From the NCBI RefSeq assembly GCF_021412625.1, contig NZ_JAKCFI010000004.1:558001-622000 (forward strand): DNA of 64,000 nucleotides, in the 5' to 3' direction. This stretch comes from Myxococcus stipitatus (lineage in GTDB: Bacteria > Myxococcota > Myxococcia > Myxococcales > Myxococcaceae). The notes under the pieces are model-generated. The model did not search any database. It was not told where the DNA came from and worked only from the letters and a program-made list of their open reading frames with translations. Positions 50,612 through 60,017 of this stretch are shown in pieces (positions within the stretch are counted from its first letter, which is position 1; each line of letters begins with the position of its first letter). The translations under genes were made by a program, and so were the position numbers.

Positions 50612-53600
50612 ATGCTCCGGGGCATCATCGGCTTCGAGTGGCGCTACCAGACGCGCCAGGCCACCTTCCTGCTCGCGGTGGCCGTCTTCTTCTGGCTGGG
50701 GGGCGTGTTCGTCGCCACGGGCTACGGGCCGGACAACCTCGCCGTCAACTCGCCCTACGCCGTCGCGCAGTCGCTGGGACTGCTGTCGCTGGTGTCCCTC
50801 TTCGTGCTCAGCCTGTTCTGCGCCAACACCGTGCAGCGCGACGCCGAGCACCGCATGGCGGAGCTGGTCTTCACCACCTCCGTCTCCAAGCGCGACTACC
50901 TCGCCGGCCGGTTCGCGGGGGCGCTGTTCGCCGCGCTGGCCGTGCTCGCGGCCGGAATGGTCGGGTTGATGGTGGCGCCCTGGCTGGTGTCGGTGGACGT
51001 GGCGCGGCTCGACGGGCTCCACGTCGAGCGCTACCTGTGGCCCTTCGCCGTGCTGGTGGTGCCCAACGTGGTGCTCGCCGCGTCGCTGCTGTTCGCCATC
51101 TCCGCGCTCTTCCGGAGCACGCTGGCCTGCTACGTGGGCGGCGTCTTCGTCTACGGGTTGTACTTCGTGGGCTCGCTGTGGGGGGACTCACCGCTGATGG
51201 CGGGCTCCGCGCCGCAGCGGCCGGAGGCACTGGCGCGGGCGGCGCTGCTCGACCCCTTCGGCCTGTCCGCCTTCTTCGAGCAGACCCGCTACTGGACGGA
51301 CGACGAGCGGGCCGCCCGGTTGCTCGTGTTGGGGGGCAATCTCCTGTGGAACCGGCTCCTGTGGCTCGGCGTCGCCGGGGTGGTGCTGGGCGTCGTCTCC
51401 TGGCGCTTCTCCTTCCGCGCCCCGGCCCGGGCGGGGAAGGGGGCGGGCGAGGCCCGGGAGGACTCGTCCCAGGTGGCGGTCGTGGCGGCGCGGGTGGAGC
51501 CCGGTACGCCCGGCCTGGCCGCGTTCGGGTCCGCGCTCCGCCAGGAGCTGGGGTTCCTCTCGCGCAGCCGGCCGCTGCTGGCGTTGCTGGTGCTGTGGGT
51601 GTTCATCGCGGGGATGGAGGTCGCGGCGGCGGCGAGCGGCGGGGAGTACGGCACGCGCCGGGTGCTCTCGTTGGCGCTCCTGCTGGACTGTCTGCGCCAG
51701 CCCCTGTCCCTCATCGGCTCGCTGACCGTCATCTACTTCAGCGCGGAGCTGGTCTGGCGCGAGCGCGCCGCGCGCTTCGACGCCCTGGTGGACGCGACGC
51801 CGGCGCCCGCGCTCGTCTTCTACCTCGCGAAGGCCGTGGCGTTGGTGACGCTGGTCGGCGTGCTCGCGGGGGCGGCGGCGGCGGTGGGCGTGCTGTACCC
51901 GCTCGTCACGGGGAACTCCCGCCCGGAGCCGGCGCTCCTCGGCGCGTTGCTCTGGCTCGGAGGGCTGCCGCTGGCGTTGTTCGCCGTGGCGGCGCTGCTC
52001 GCGCAGACGCTGAGCCCGCATCGCTATGTGGGCATGGTGGCGAGCCTGCTGCTCTGCGGGCTCGTCCTGCGAGGAGACGCGTTGGGCCTGGCGCATCCAC
52101 TGCTGCGCTACGCGGGCGCGCCGCCGGTGCGCCACACGGACCTGAATGGCTTCGGCCCCATGGCCGCGTCCTTCTCCGCGTTCATGGTGTACTGGGGCGC
52201 CTTCGCGGCGCTGCTGGCGTTCGTCACGGTGGGGCTGTGGCGAAGGGGCGTGCCCTCGGGGCCGTGGCGGCGCGCGCGGGCCCTCCCCGGCCAGTGGGGG
52301 CGCGCTGGCTTGTATGGCGCGGGCGCCTGCGCCGGAGCGTTCGTGGCCGTGGGCTGCGCCGTCTTCCACGACACCCACCGGGTGAATGTCTACGAGACGC
52401 GGGAGGAGGCGCTGGCGTGGCGCGCGGACTACGAGCGCGCCTTCAAGGTCCACGAGTCCCTGGCCCAGCCGAGCATCGTCGCGGTGAGGACGTCCGTGGA
52501 CCTCTTCCCGCGAGAGGCCCGCTACCGCGTGGCCGGGACCTACCGGCTCGAGAATCGGGCCTCCACGCCCATCGACACGGTGTGGGTCGCCGTGCCGCGC
52601 GGGCAGGGGAGCGCCACCGTGTCGCTGCGGGGCGCGGCGCTGTCGGAGCACGACGGCCGCTTCGGCATGTACCGCTTCCAGCTGGAGCGGCCCCTTCCTC
52701 CCGGGGGCGAGGCGGAGCTGGCGTTCGAGGTGGTCCGCCAGCAGCGAGGCGTGCGAGCCGCCGACTTCGACCTGTCCGTGGTGGAGAACGGCTCGTTCCT
52801 GCTGTTCCAGGAGGCGTTCCCCTCCATCGGCTATCGCCACACCTACGAGCTGGGGGACCCGGTGGAGCGGCGGGCCCGGGGGCTCCCCGCGACGCCGCGC
52901 ATGCCGGCCCTGGATGAGTCGGGATCGGACCGCCAACGGCCTCCACCGGCCGCCGTCACGTTCGAGGCGACGGTGTCCACGGACGAGGACCAGGTGGCGC
53001 TGACGTCGGGGACGCTGCGGCGCCAGTGGCGCGAGGGCGGGCGCGGCTACTTCCACTACGTCATGGAGCGGCCCATGGTGCCCGTGTTCGCCTTCGCCTC
53101 CGCCCGTTACGCGGTGGAGCGGGTGGCGCACCGGGGCGTGGAGGTGGAGGTGTACTTCCATCCCGCGCACGCCTCCAACGTGAAGCGCATCCTGGAGGCG
53201 TCCACGCGCACGCTCGACGAGCTGGGCACGCGCTATGGCCCCTATCCCCACGCCGAGCTGCGCATCGCGGAGATTCCGTCCTACTGGGGCTTCGGCGCGC
53301 TGGCGACGCCCAACCTCGTCTTCTTCGTGGAGGACCGGGGCTTCCTCACGGAGCCCTCGGACGCGGACGTGGACCTGGTGCTCCGCCGCACCGCGCACGA
53401 GGTGGCCCACCAGTGGTGGGGTCACCAGCTCGTCGCGGCCGAGGTCGAGGGCGCGACGCTGCTGGTGGAGTCCCTGACCAAGTACGCCGAGCAGCGGGTG
53501 CTGGCGCGCGAACACGGCGAGCGGGCGCTGGACGCCGTGCTGGAGTTCGAGCGGGACCGCTACCTGTCGGACCGCACCTCGGCCCGGGAGGTGGAGCCCG

Positions 53601-54190
53601 CCCTCTACAAGGTGACGAACCAGTCGTACCTCTCCTACCGCAAGGGCGCGCTGGTGATGAACGCGCTGCGGGACCTGGTGGGCGAGGACACGCTGGACGC
53701 CGCCCTGCGGCGCCTGCTGCGCACGCATGCCCCCGCCAGGGGGGCCACGTCGCTGGACCTGATCGACGCGCTCCACGCGGAGGCGCCCGCCCGGCACCAC
53801 GCGCTCATCGACCAGTGGCTCAAGGACGTCGTCCTGTACGAGCTGGGCGTGGAGTCCGCCACCGTCACCACGCGCGAGGACGGTCGCTTCGAGGTGAAGG
53901 CGCGCGTCCGCGCCGCGAAGCACGCCCGCCGCGGCGGCGTGGACGTCCCCCTGGCGATGGACGAGCTGCTGGACGTGGCCGTGTATGTCGGCCCTCCGTC
54001 GAGCGGCGCGCCCCCGCTCGCGGTGGGGAAGGTGGCCGTCCGGGACGGGCCAGCCGAGGTGACCCTCGTCGTCGACACGCGGCCGACCCACGTGAGCCTC
54101 GACCCGTTCATCCTGCGCATCGAGCGGGAGCGCGGCGACAACGTCCTCGCGCTGCCTGCTCCCGCGTCCACCGGGCCCCGGGGGCGCTGA
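50612..54190 (+). CDS. ABC-2 permease fused to M1-family aminopeptidase
   Basis: A 1192-residue protein. The first 600 residues carry about twelve hydrophobic segments of an ABC-2 type permease (for example FLLAVAVFFWLGGVF; LGLLSLVSLFVLSLF; LLALLVLWVFIAGM). From about residue 650 onward it is an M1 zinc peptidase: beta-sandwich, YWGFGALATPN exopeptidase-like motif, and zinc motif HEVAHQWWGHQ (HEVAH at 929-933) with the third ligand E953 in LLVESLTKYAEQ. The fusion is known in Bacteroidetes and Proteobacteria but its substrates are poorly understood. Its ATPase is the gene just upstream. Confidence 0.88.
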   Translation: MLRGIIGFEWRYQTRQATFLLAVAVFFWLGGVFVATGYGPDNLAVNSPYAVAQSLGLLSLVSLFVLSLFCANTVQRDAEHRMAELVFTTSVSKRDYLAGRFAGALFAALAVLAAGMVGLMVAPWLVSVDVARLDGLHVERYLWPFAVLVVPNVVLAASLLFAISALFRSTLACYVGGVFVYGLYFVGSLWGDSPLMAGSAPQRPEALARAALLDPFGLSAFFEQTRYWTDDERAARLLVLGGNLLWNRLLWLGVAGVVLGVVSWRFSFRAPARAGKGAGEAREDSSQVAVVAARVEPGTPGLAAFGSALRQELGFLSRSRPLLALLVLWVFIAGMEVAAAASGGEYGTRRVLSLALLLDCLRQPLSLIGSLTVIYFSAELVWRERAARFDALVDATPAPALVFYLAKAVALVTLVGVLAGAAAAVGVLYPLVTGNSRPEPALLGALLWLGGLPLALFAVAALLAQTLSPHRYVGMVASLLLCGLVLRGDALGLAHPLLRYAGAPPVRHTDLNGFGPMAASFSAFMVYWGAFAALLAFVTVGLWRRGVPSGPWRRARALPGQWGRAGLYGAGACAGAFVAVGCAVFHDTHRVNVYETREEALAWRADYERAFKVHESLAQPSIVAVRTSVDLFPREARYRVAGTYRLENRASTPIDTVWVAVPRGQGSATVSLRGAALSEHDGRFGMYRFQLERPLPPGGEAELAFEVVRQQRGVRAADFDLSVVENGSFLLFQEAFPSIGYRHTYELGDPVERRARGLPATPRMPALDESGSDRQRPPPAAVTFEATVSTDEDQVALTSGTLRRQWREGGRGYFHYVMERPMVPVFAFASARYAVERVAHRGVEVEVYFHPAHASNVKRILEASTRTLDELGTRYGPYPHAELRIAEIPSYWGFGALATPNLVFFVEDRGFLTEPSDADVDLVLRRTAHEVAHQWWGHQLVAAEVEGATLLVESLTKYAEQRVLAREHGERALDAVLEFERDRYLSDRTSAREVEPALYKVTNQSYLSYRKGALVMNALRDLVGEDTLDAALRRLLRTHAPARGATSLDLIDALHAEAPARHHALIDQWLKDVVLYELGVESATVTTREDGRFEVKARVRAAKHARRGGVDVPLAMDELLDVAVYVGPPSSGAPPLAVGKVAVRDGPAEVTLVVDTRPTHVSLDPFILRIERERGDNVLALPAPASTGPRGR

Positions 54191-54227
54191 AGCGCCTCCG
54201 CTCCGTCGCGTGACGGTGGTGACGCGG

Positions 54228-54257
54228 CGCGGCCCGGCCTCGAGGCGCCGGGCCGCG
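54228..54257. terminator. Bidirectional terminator hairpin
   Basis: An 11-bp perfect stem CGCGGCCCGGC/GCCGGGCCGCG with an 8-base loop lies between the plus-strand permease-peptidase gene (ending 54190) and the minus-strand fadD (ending 54342). Confidence 0.65.
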
Positions 54258-54341
54258 GTCCCGGGGGCGTCGCGGCGAAGGTCATCCCCCTCCATGCGCC
54301 GGATGGGGGCGGGCCGTCGCCAAGACGTCCACCGGTGGGCC

Positions 54342-56018
54342 TCAGGCCACCTTCTTGTCGCGCAGCTCGCGGCGGAGGATCTTGCCCACGTTCGTCTTGG
54401 GCAGCTCCGTGCGGAACTCGATGAACTTGGGCCGCTTGTAGCCGGTGAGCTGCTCGCGGCAGAAGTCCATGAGCTGGGCCTCGGTGAGGTTCGGGTCCTT
54501 CTTCACCACGAACAGCTTCACCACCTCACCGGAGTGCTCGTCCGGCACGCCCACCGCGGCCACCTCCAGCACGCCGGGGTGCATGGCGACCACGCCCTCG
54601 ACCTCGTTGGGGTACACGTTGAAGCCGGACACCAGGATCATGTCTTTCTTGCGGTCCACGATGCGGGTGTGGCCGCGCTCGTCCATGATGCCGATGTCGC
54701 CCGTCTTGAAGAAGCCGTCGGACGTCATCACCTTGGCCGTCTCGTCCGGACGGTTCCAGTAGCCCGCCATGACCTGCGGGCCGCGGATGCAGATTTCGCC
54801 CGGCTCGCCCAGCGGCAGGTCCTTGCCGTCGTCGTCGCGGATGGCGATCTCGGTGTTGGGGATGGGCAGGCCGATGGTGCCCGAGTACTCCGTGGCGAGC
54901 ACCGGGTTGCTGGTGGCCACCGGCGACGTCTCCGACAGGCCGTAGCCCTCCACCAGGGGACAGCGCGTGGAGCTGTACCACTTGTCCGCCACCGCCTTCT
55001 GCACCGCCATGCCGCCGCCGTTGGCGACGATGAGGTGGGAGAAGTCCAGCTTGGCGAAGTCCGGGTGGTTCACCAGCGCGTTGTAGAGCGTGTTGACGGC
55101 CGGCAGGATGTGGAACGGCTGCTCCGACAGCGTCTTGATGAAGCCCGGGATGTCGCGCGGGTTGGGGATGAGGATGTTCATCGACCCCATCCGCATGCCC
55201 ATCAGCCCACACACGGTGAGCGCGAAGATGTGGTACAGCGGCAGCGCGCAGACGATGTTCGCCTGCTGCGTGTTGCGCCCCTTGATGGCCGGCTGGAACC
55301 ACGCCTCCACCTGGAGCAGGTTGGCCACCACGTTGCGGTGCAGCAGCATGGCCCCCTTCGACACGCCCGTGGTGCCGCCCGTGTACTGCAGGAAGGCGAT
55401 GTCGTCGGACGACACGTTCACGGGCTGCAGCGTGCGCGAGCCACCCTCCGCCAGCGCCTGCTTGAAGCTCACCGCGCGCGGCAGGTTGTACGCCGGCACC
55501 ATCTTCTTGACCTTGCGCACCACGAAGTTGACCAGGGTGCCCTTCAGGCCGCCCAGCAGGTCACCCATCGTCGCCACCAGCACGTGCCGAACCGGCGTCC
55601 TGGCCACCACCTGCTCCAGCGTGCTGGCGAAGTTCTCCAGCACGACGATGGCCTCCGCGCCGCTGTCCTTGAGCTGGTACTCCAGCTCGCGCGGCGTGTA
55701 GAGCGGGTTGACGTTCACCACCACGTAGCCGGCGCGCAACACCGCCGCGATGCAGACGGGGTACTGCAGCACGTTGGGCATCATCAGCGCGACCTTCGCG
55801 CCCTTCTGCAGTCCCTGGGCCTGTAGCCACGCCCCCAGCCGGCGCGACAGCGCGTCCGTCTCGCGGTAGGTGATGACCTTGCCCATGCACTTGAAGGCGG
55901 GCCGCTCCGCGTACTTGCTGAACGACTCCTCCATCAGGTGGACGAGCGACTGGTACTGCTTCGTGTCGACCTCCGCGGGAACACCCGGGGGGTAATTCTT
56001 CAGCCAGGGCTTCTCCAT
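54342..56018 (-). CDS. fadD: Long-chain fatty-acid--CoA ligase
   Basis: A 558-residue AMP-binding ligase. It has YTGGTTGVSKGA (P-loop), a YHIFALTVCGLMG segment, VEGYGLSETSPV (A5), GDIGIMDERGHTRIVDRKKDMI (A7/A8) and the C-terminal PKTNVGKILRRELR with the A10 lysine. It activates long-chain fatty acids for beta-oxidation or lipid synthesis. The start follows GGAGGCGAGCAG. A palindrome 52 bases upstream is a likely operator. Confidence 0.93.
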   Translation of the reverse strand: MEKPWLKNYPPGVPAEVDTKQYQSLVHLMEESFSKYAERPAFKCMGKVITYRETDALSRRLGAWLQAQGLQKGAKVALMMPNVLQYPVCIAAVLRAGYVVVNVNPLYTPRELEYQLKDSGAEAIVVLENFASTLEQVVARTPVRHVLVATMGDLLGGLKGTLVNFVVRKVKKMVPAYNLPRAVSFKQALAEGGSRTLQPVNVSSDDIAFLQYTGGTTGVSKGAMLLHRNVVANLLQVEAWFQPAIKGRNTQQANIVCALPLYHIFALTVCGLMGMRMGSMNILIPNPRDIPGFIKTLSEQPFHILPAVNTLYNALVNHPDFAKLDFSHLIVANGGGMAVQKAVADKWYSSTRCPLVEGYGLSETSPVATSNPVLATEYSGTIGLPIPNTEIAIRDDDGKDLPLGEPGEICIRGPQVMAGYWNRPDETAKVMTSDGFFKTGDIGIMDERGHTRIVDRKKDMILVSGFNVYPNEVEGVVAMHPGVLEVAAVGVPDEHSGEVVKLFVVKKDPNLTEAQLMDFCREQLTGYKRPKFIEFRTELPKTNVGKILRRELRDKKVA

Positions 56019-56069
56019 CTGCTCGCCTCCAAGTCGCGTGCGGGTGGGTGGGGGGGAGCGGGATGGTAG

Positions 56070-56091
56070 CCTGATTGTGACGTCAATCAGG
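56070..56091. promoter_or_regulatory. Palindromic candidate operator upstream of fadD
   Basis: CCTGATTG (56070-56077) and CAATCAGG (56084-56091) form a perfect 8-base inverted repeat with a 6-base spacer, 52 bases upstream of the fadD ATG. It has the size and symmetry of a TetR/FadR-type repressor site. Confidence 0.6.
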
Positions 56092-56208
56092 ACACTCTCC
56101 CGTCGCTGTTCGCTGTCTGTCTTTGCCGCGCCGCGGCATTTCGCGGTGCGGTCCGCCTGGAGGTCTTTGTCGCGCCGCGGCATGCGCACGGAGCGCGCGA
56201 GGAGGCGG

Positions 56209-56853
56209 TCAGCCGCCGAAGGCGCGGCCCGGTTCGGCGTGGACGATGCGGTCCAGCCGGAAGTGGCGCCGCTGGCCGGTGGCGACGTCCGCCGCGTCCA
56301 GGCGCGTCTCGTGCCGGTCCATGACCACGGAGTGGATGCGCACCTCGCGGGTGGACTCGATGAAGTTGCTGTCCACGTAGGTGATGCGCAGCGTCTGCTG
56401 CTCGAACCACGCGCGCTCGATGGCCGCTCGCACCGCCGCCTTGCTGGGCAGCGACGGCACGCCCAGGAACGTCAGCTCCTTGAGCCGGTCGAGCAGCTCG
56501 CGCTGCGCGGACGTGGACAGCGCCGCGCGCACCTTGTCCAGCGCGGAGTCGAGCGTGCCGGTGAAGGGCAGAAGCCGCATGTCGATGGCGAAGCGCCCCA
56601 GCGCGACGAGCAGCGCCGCCTCCCGCGCGGTGAAGTTCACCGGCGGCAGGCTGTAGCTGCGGTCCAGCGCGTACCCGCCGCCCCGGCCCCGCTCGGCCGC
56701 CACGGGCATGGCCGCGGCGCGCAGCGCGTCCAGGTCCCGGTAGATGGTCCGGATGGTGACGCCGAAGCGCTCGGCGAGCGTCTCCGCCGTCACGCCCGTG
56801 CGGCGTCCCCTCAGGTACTCGGCGAGTGCGAAGAGCCGCTCGGTGCGTTGCAT
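56209..56853 (-). CDS. YafY/WYL-domain transcriptional regulator
   Basis: A 214-residue protein. The N-terminal HTH_11 (LAEYLRGRRTGVTAETLAERFGVTIRTIYRDLDAL) is followed by a short linker and a WYL-type C-terminal domain (RITYVDSNFIESTREVRIHSVV; RHFRLDRIVHAE). WYL regulators often respond to DNA-damage products or nucleotides. It is divergent from the family-B DNA polymerase gene with 53 bases between starts, so it may control that gene. Confidence 0.88.
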   Translation of the reverse strand: MQRTERLFALAEYLRGRRTGVTAETLAERFGVTIRTIYRDLDALRAAAMPVAAERGRGGGYALDRSYSLPPVNFTAREAALLVALGRFAIDMRLLPFTGTLDSALDKVRAALSTSAQRELLDRLKELTFLGVPSLPSKAAVRAAIERAWFEQQTLRITYVDSNFIESTREVRIHSVVMDRHETRLDAADVATGQRRHFRLDRIVHAEPGRAFGG

Positions 56854-56906
56854 GCTGGAAGAAACCTGACATACCGCTGACACGCGCGCGCGACAAGGTG
56901 TGGGGC

Positions 56907-59345
56907 ATGATGGGCGGCATGGCGGAGGACGAGTGGCTGTGGGGATGGGACCCGACACCGGGCATCGTCTCCGTCTGGGCGGAGCCCGACGGCCGCGCCT
57001 TCGTCTGGCGGCGGCTCCCGGAGACGGGGGCGCTGGTGCGCGAGGACGTGCGCTTCCGTCCGTGGCTGCTGCTGTCGTCGCTCGCGGACCTGGAGCACCT
57101 GGGCCCCCGCCTGCGCCCCGAGCGAGAGGGCCACGCGCCGCGCCGGGTGACGTACCAGGAGCTGGAGGGGCCGGGCGCGCTGCGCTTCCTCATCCGCGCG
57201 GAGGACGGTCGCGCGCTGGCGGCGGACGTGCTGGAGGGGGCCTCGCGCAGGCTGGGGCGGCCCTTCGCCAACCTGCGCGACCTGGACCCGGGCACCGTGC
57301 TCGTCCTGCCGCCCGAGGAGCAGTACCTCACCGCCTCCGGCCGCACGTACTTCAAGGGGCTCGCCTTCGACGCGCTCCACCGGCTCCAGTTCGACCTGGA
57401 GACGACGGGGCTGGACCCGGGGAAGGACCGCATCTTCCTCATCGCGGTGCGGGGCCCGGGCGGCGAGTCGGAGGTGCTGGAGGCGCGAGGGGAGGGCGAC
57501 GCGGCCGAGGCGGACCTGCTCACCCGGTTCGTGGAGCGGGTGCGGCAGCTGGACCCGGACGTCATCGAGAACCACAACCTGCACGGCTTCGACCTGCCCT
57601 TCGTGGCGCGGCGCGCGCGGCACCTGCGCGTCCCGCTGCCCCTGGGGCGCGTGGGGGCGCCGGGGCTTCGTCACCGGCCGTCCTCGCGGGGCTCCGCGCT
57701 GGGGCGGGGCGCGGAGCGGCAGGCGGACACGATGCGGCGCGCGCGCTACACGGTGCCCGGGCGCGAGTTCATCGACACGCTGGACGCGGTGCTGCGCCAT
57801 GACTTCTCCGCGAGGGACCTGCCGGGCCACGGCCTGAAGGTGGTGGCGAAGCACTTCGGCATCGCGGGCCCGGAGCGCGAGTACATCCCCGGCGCGCGGG
57901 TGTACGAGACCTTCCTGACGGACCCGGAGCGGGTGCGCCGCTATGCCCACGACGACGTGGCGGAGGCGGCGGGCGTGGCGCGGCTCATGGGCGGCGCGGC
58001 CTTCGCGCTCGCGCGCATGGCGCCCCGCCGCTACGAGCGGCTGGCGGACGCGGGGCCGGCCACGGGCGTGCTGGACCCGCTGCTGGTGCGCGCCTACCTG
58101 CGCGCGGGCGCCGCCCTGCCCGCGCACGAGCAGGGCGACGGCACGTCGCACAGCGGCGCGGCGCTGCACCTGTTCGCCAGCGGCGTGGCCCACCGGGTGG
58201 TGAAGGCGGACGTGGCCAGCCTCTACCCCTCGCTGATGCGCGAATACCGCATCGGGCCGAAGCGGGACAGGCTGGGCGCGCTGCTCGCCCTGGTGGACCG
58301 GCTGGTGGACCAGCGGCTGGGGGCCAAGAAGCGCGCGAAGGCGGCGGCGCCGGGGTCGACCGAGCGGCACGAGAACGAGGCGCTGTCGGCGGCGATGAAG
58401 ATCGTCGTCAACTCCGCCTACGGCTACCTGGGCGCGGTGGGGCTGACGCGCTTCGCGGACGTGCACGCGGCCAACGAGGTGACGCGGCGGGGGCGGCAGG
58501 TGCTGGCGCTCTTGTGCCGGGAGCTGGCCCGGCGGGGCGTGACGCTGCTGGAGGCGGACACGGACGGCGTGTACTTCGCGGTGCCGGAGGACTGGCGCGA
58601 GGAGGACGAGCGCCGCGTCGTGTCGGAGGTCGCCGCGCTGCTGCCCCGCCGCGTGCAGCTGGAGTTCGACGGGCGCTACGCCGCCATGCTGTCGCACGAA
58701 CCGAAGAACTACGCGCTCCAGTCCTATGACGGCACCCTGCACCTCAAGGGCGTGGCGTTCCGCTCCAGCCGCGCGGAGCCCTTCGGCGAGGACTTCCTGC
58801 GCCGGGCCCTGCGCTGCCTGCTCGCGGGCGACGTGGCGGGCGTGCGCGACGTCTATGTCGCCACGGTGATGGCGCTGCGCCGGCGCCAGGTGCGCACGCT
58901 GGAGGTGAGCGCGAACGTGCGGCTGACCAAGGAGCCGGCGCAGTACCTGGCCCTGCGCGAGCGCCGCCGCGAGCTGCCCTACGAGGCGCTGCTCGCGGCC
59001 GGCCGGAAGTCCTGGGCGGTGGGCGAGCACCTGCGCGTCTACCGCGCGGTGGGCTCGCGCGCGGGCCTGCTCCCGGAGCCGGACACGGACGACGTGGGGA
59101 ACACCGAGGCGGGCGTCGACCCGCGGGACTACGACGTCGAATATTACGTGCGGCTCTTGAAGGAGACCTTCGCCGCGCGGCTGGTGCGGGGCCTGAGCCC
59201 CCAGGACTTCGCCACCGTGTTCGAGGACCCCGGCCAACCCTCGCTCTTCACCGTGTCCCTCGCGGACGCCCGCCCTGTCCTCACCGTCGTCGCCCAGCCG
59301 CCGGAAGAGGAGCCCGCGCCCGCCCTGCCCGCGCAATCTGGTTAG
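56907..59345 (+). CDS. Family B DNA polymerase (PolII-like)
   Basis: An 812-residue polymerase (a second ATG at 56919 would give 808). The 3'-5' exonuclease motifs are present: FDLETTG (residue 162), ENHNLHGFDLPF and YAHDDVAEA. Polymerase motifs are DVASLYPSLM (435), KIVVNSAYGYLG (498) and EADTDGVYF with D551 and D553. The last motif has DTDG where most family-B polymerases have DTDS. It is shorter than the E. coli PolB by a few residues. Likely role: damage-tolerant or accessory DNA synthesis; it is divergent from a WYL regulator. Confidence 0.88.
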   Translation: MMGGMAEDEWLWGWDPTPGIVSVWAEPDGRAFVWRRLPETGALVREDVRFRPWLLLSSLADLEHLGPRLRPEREGHAPRRVTYQELEGPGALRFLIRAEDGRALAADVLEGASRRLGRPFANLRDLDPGTVLVLPPEEQYLTASGRTYFKGLAFDALHRLQFDLETTGLDPGKDRIFLIAVRGPGGESEVLEARGEGDAAEADLLTRFVERVRQLDPDVIENHNLHGFDLPFVARRARHLRVPLPLGRVGAPGLRHRPSSRGSALGRGAERQADTMRRARYTVPGREFIDTLDAVLRHDFSARDLPGHGLKVVAKHFGIAGPEREYIPGARVYETFLTDPERVRRYAHDDVAEAAGVARLMGGAAFALARMAPRRYERLADAGPATGVLDPLLVRAYLRAGAALPAHEQGDGTSHSGAALHLFASGVAHRVVKADVASLYPSLMREYRIGPKRDRLGALLALVDRLVDQRLGAKKRAKAAAPGSTERHENEALSAAMKIVVNSAYGYLGAVGLTRFADVHAANEVTRRGRQVLALLCRELARRGVTLLEADTDGVYFAVPEDWREEDERRVVSEVAALLPRRVQLEFDGRYAAMLSHEPKNYALQSYDGTLHLKGVAFRSSRAEPFGEDFLRRALRCLLAGDVAGVRDVYVATVMALRRRQVRTLEVSANVRLTKEPAQYLALRERRRELPYEALLAAGRKSWAVGEHLRVYRAVGSRAGLLPEPDTDDVGNTEAGVDPRDYDVEYYVRLLKETFAARLVRGLSPQDFATVFEDPGQPSLFTVSLADARPVLTVVAQPPEEEPAPALPAQSG

Positions 59346-59355
59346 ACTCCCAGGC

Positions 59356-59850
59356 ATGCGAGAGAAAGACCTGGCGTATGTGCTGGATTGGATGGCCATC
59401 CAGGAGCTGGTGGCCGAGTATGGGCAGGCCATCGACTTCGGCAAGGACACGGGAGACTGGAGCCGCTGGGGCAATGTCTTCACGCCCGAGCTGACGGCCG
59501 ACTACTCGCGCTTCATGGGCGGCGAGCCCATCACCCTCACCCGCGAGGTGGCCGCCGAGTATGGCCGCGTGGCGGTGAGCGCCTTCACCCGCGTCCAGCA
59601 CGCCACGGCCAACACCGTGCGCATCCACTTCAAGAGCGACACCCAGGCCCAGGTGATGGCCTACGCGGAGGTGGCCCACTACTTCGACCTGGGCGGCGCC
59701 CAGCAGGAGTGGACCATCATCGCGCGCTACACCCACGACGTGGAGAAGACCGCGGAGGGGTGGCGCATCCGCAAGGTGCTGCTCGACCCCATCCACTACC
59801 GGGGCAACCCGCTGGGCCTGGAGCTGGTCAAGGGGCGCCGCCTGGCCTGA
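59356..59850 (+). CDS. SnoaL-like nuclear transport factor 2 fold protein
   Basis: A 164-residue protein beginning with a helix containing IQELVAEYGQAIDFGKDTGDWSRWGNVFTPEL, typical of SnoaL_4/limonene-epoxide-hydrolase-like folds, and ending in strands with EWTIIARYTHDVEKTAEGWRIRKVLLD. The Tyr, Asp and Trp residues of a polar pocket are visible, but no specific reaction can be assigned. It starts 10 bases after the polymerase stop codon. Confidence 0.72.
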   Translation: MREKDLAYVLDWMAIQELVAEYGQAIDFGKDTGDWSRWGNVFTPELTADYSRFMGGEPITLTREVAAEYGRVAVSAFTRVQHATANTVRIHFKSDTQAQVMAYAEVAHYFDLGGAQQEWTIIARYTHDVEKTAEGWRIRKVLLDPIHYRGNPLGLELVKGRRLA

Positions 59851-59930
59851 ACGCGGGCTGGAGGCTCCGCGCGCCATGGCTCGAGTGGGGGGGCGCCTCG
59901 CTTTCGCGCGGCCAATGCCACACATCCTCG

Positions 59931-60017
59931 GTCGACGAGCGACGCGCCCGGCCGCGATGTCGGCGGCGGTCGGGTCACCATCCGTCCTTCAGTCGACGAG
60001 CGATGCGCCCGGCCGCG
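59931..60017. repeat. Direct repeat spanning the 3' end of the outer-membrane protein gene
   Basis: The 26-base sequence from 59931 to 59956 (beginning GTCGACGAGCGACGCGCCCG) recurs at 59992-60017 with one mismatch (T for C at the 13th base). The second copy is the coding end of the minus-strand gene. Confidence 0.7.

Noticed and set aside
51188-54295. Minus-strand open frame of 1035 codons
   Set aside because: It is antisense to the permease-M1 peptidase gene and is His/Arg/Gln-rich without motifs.
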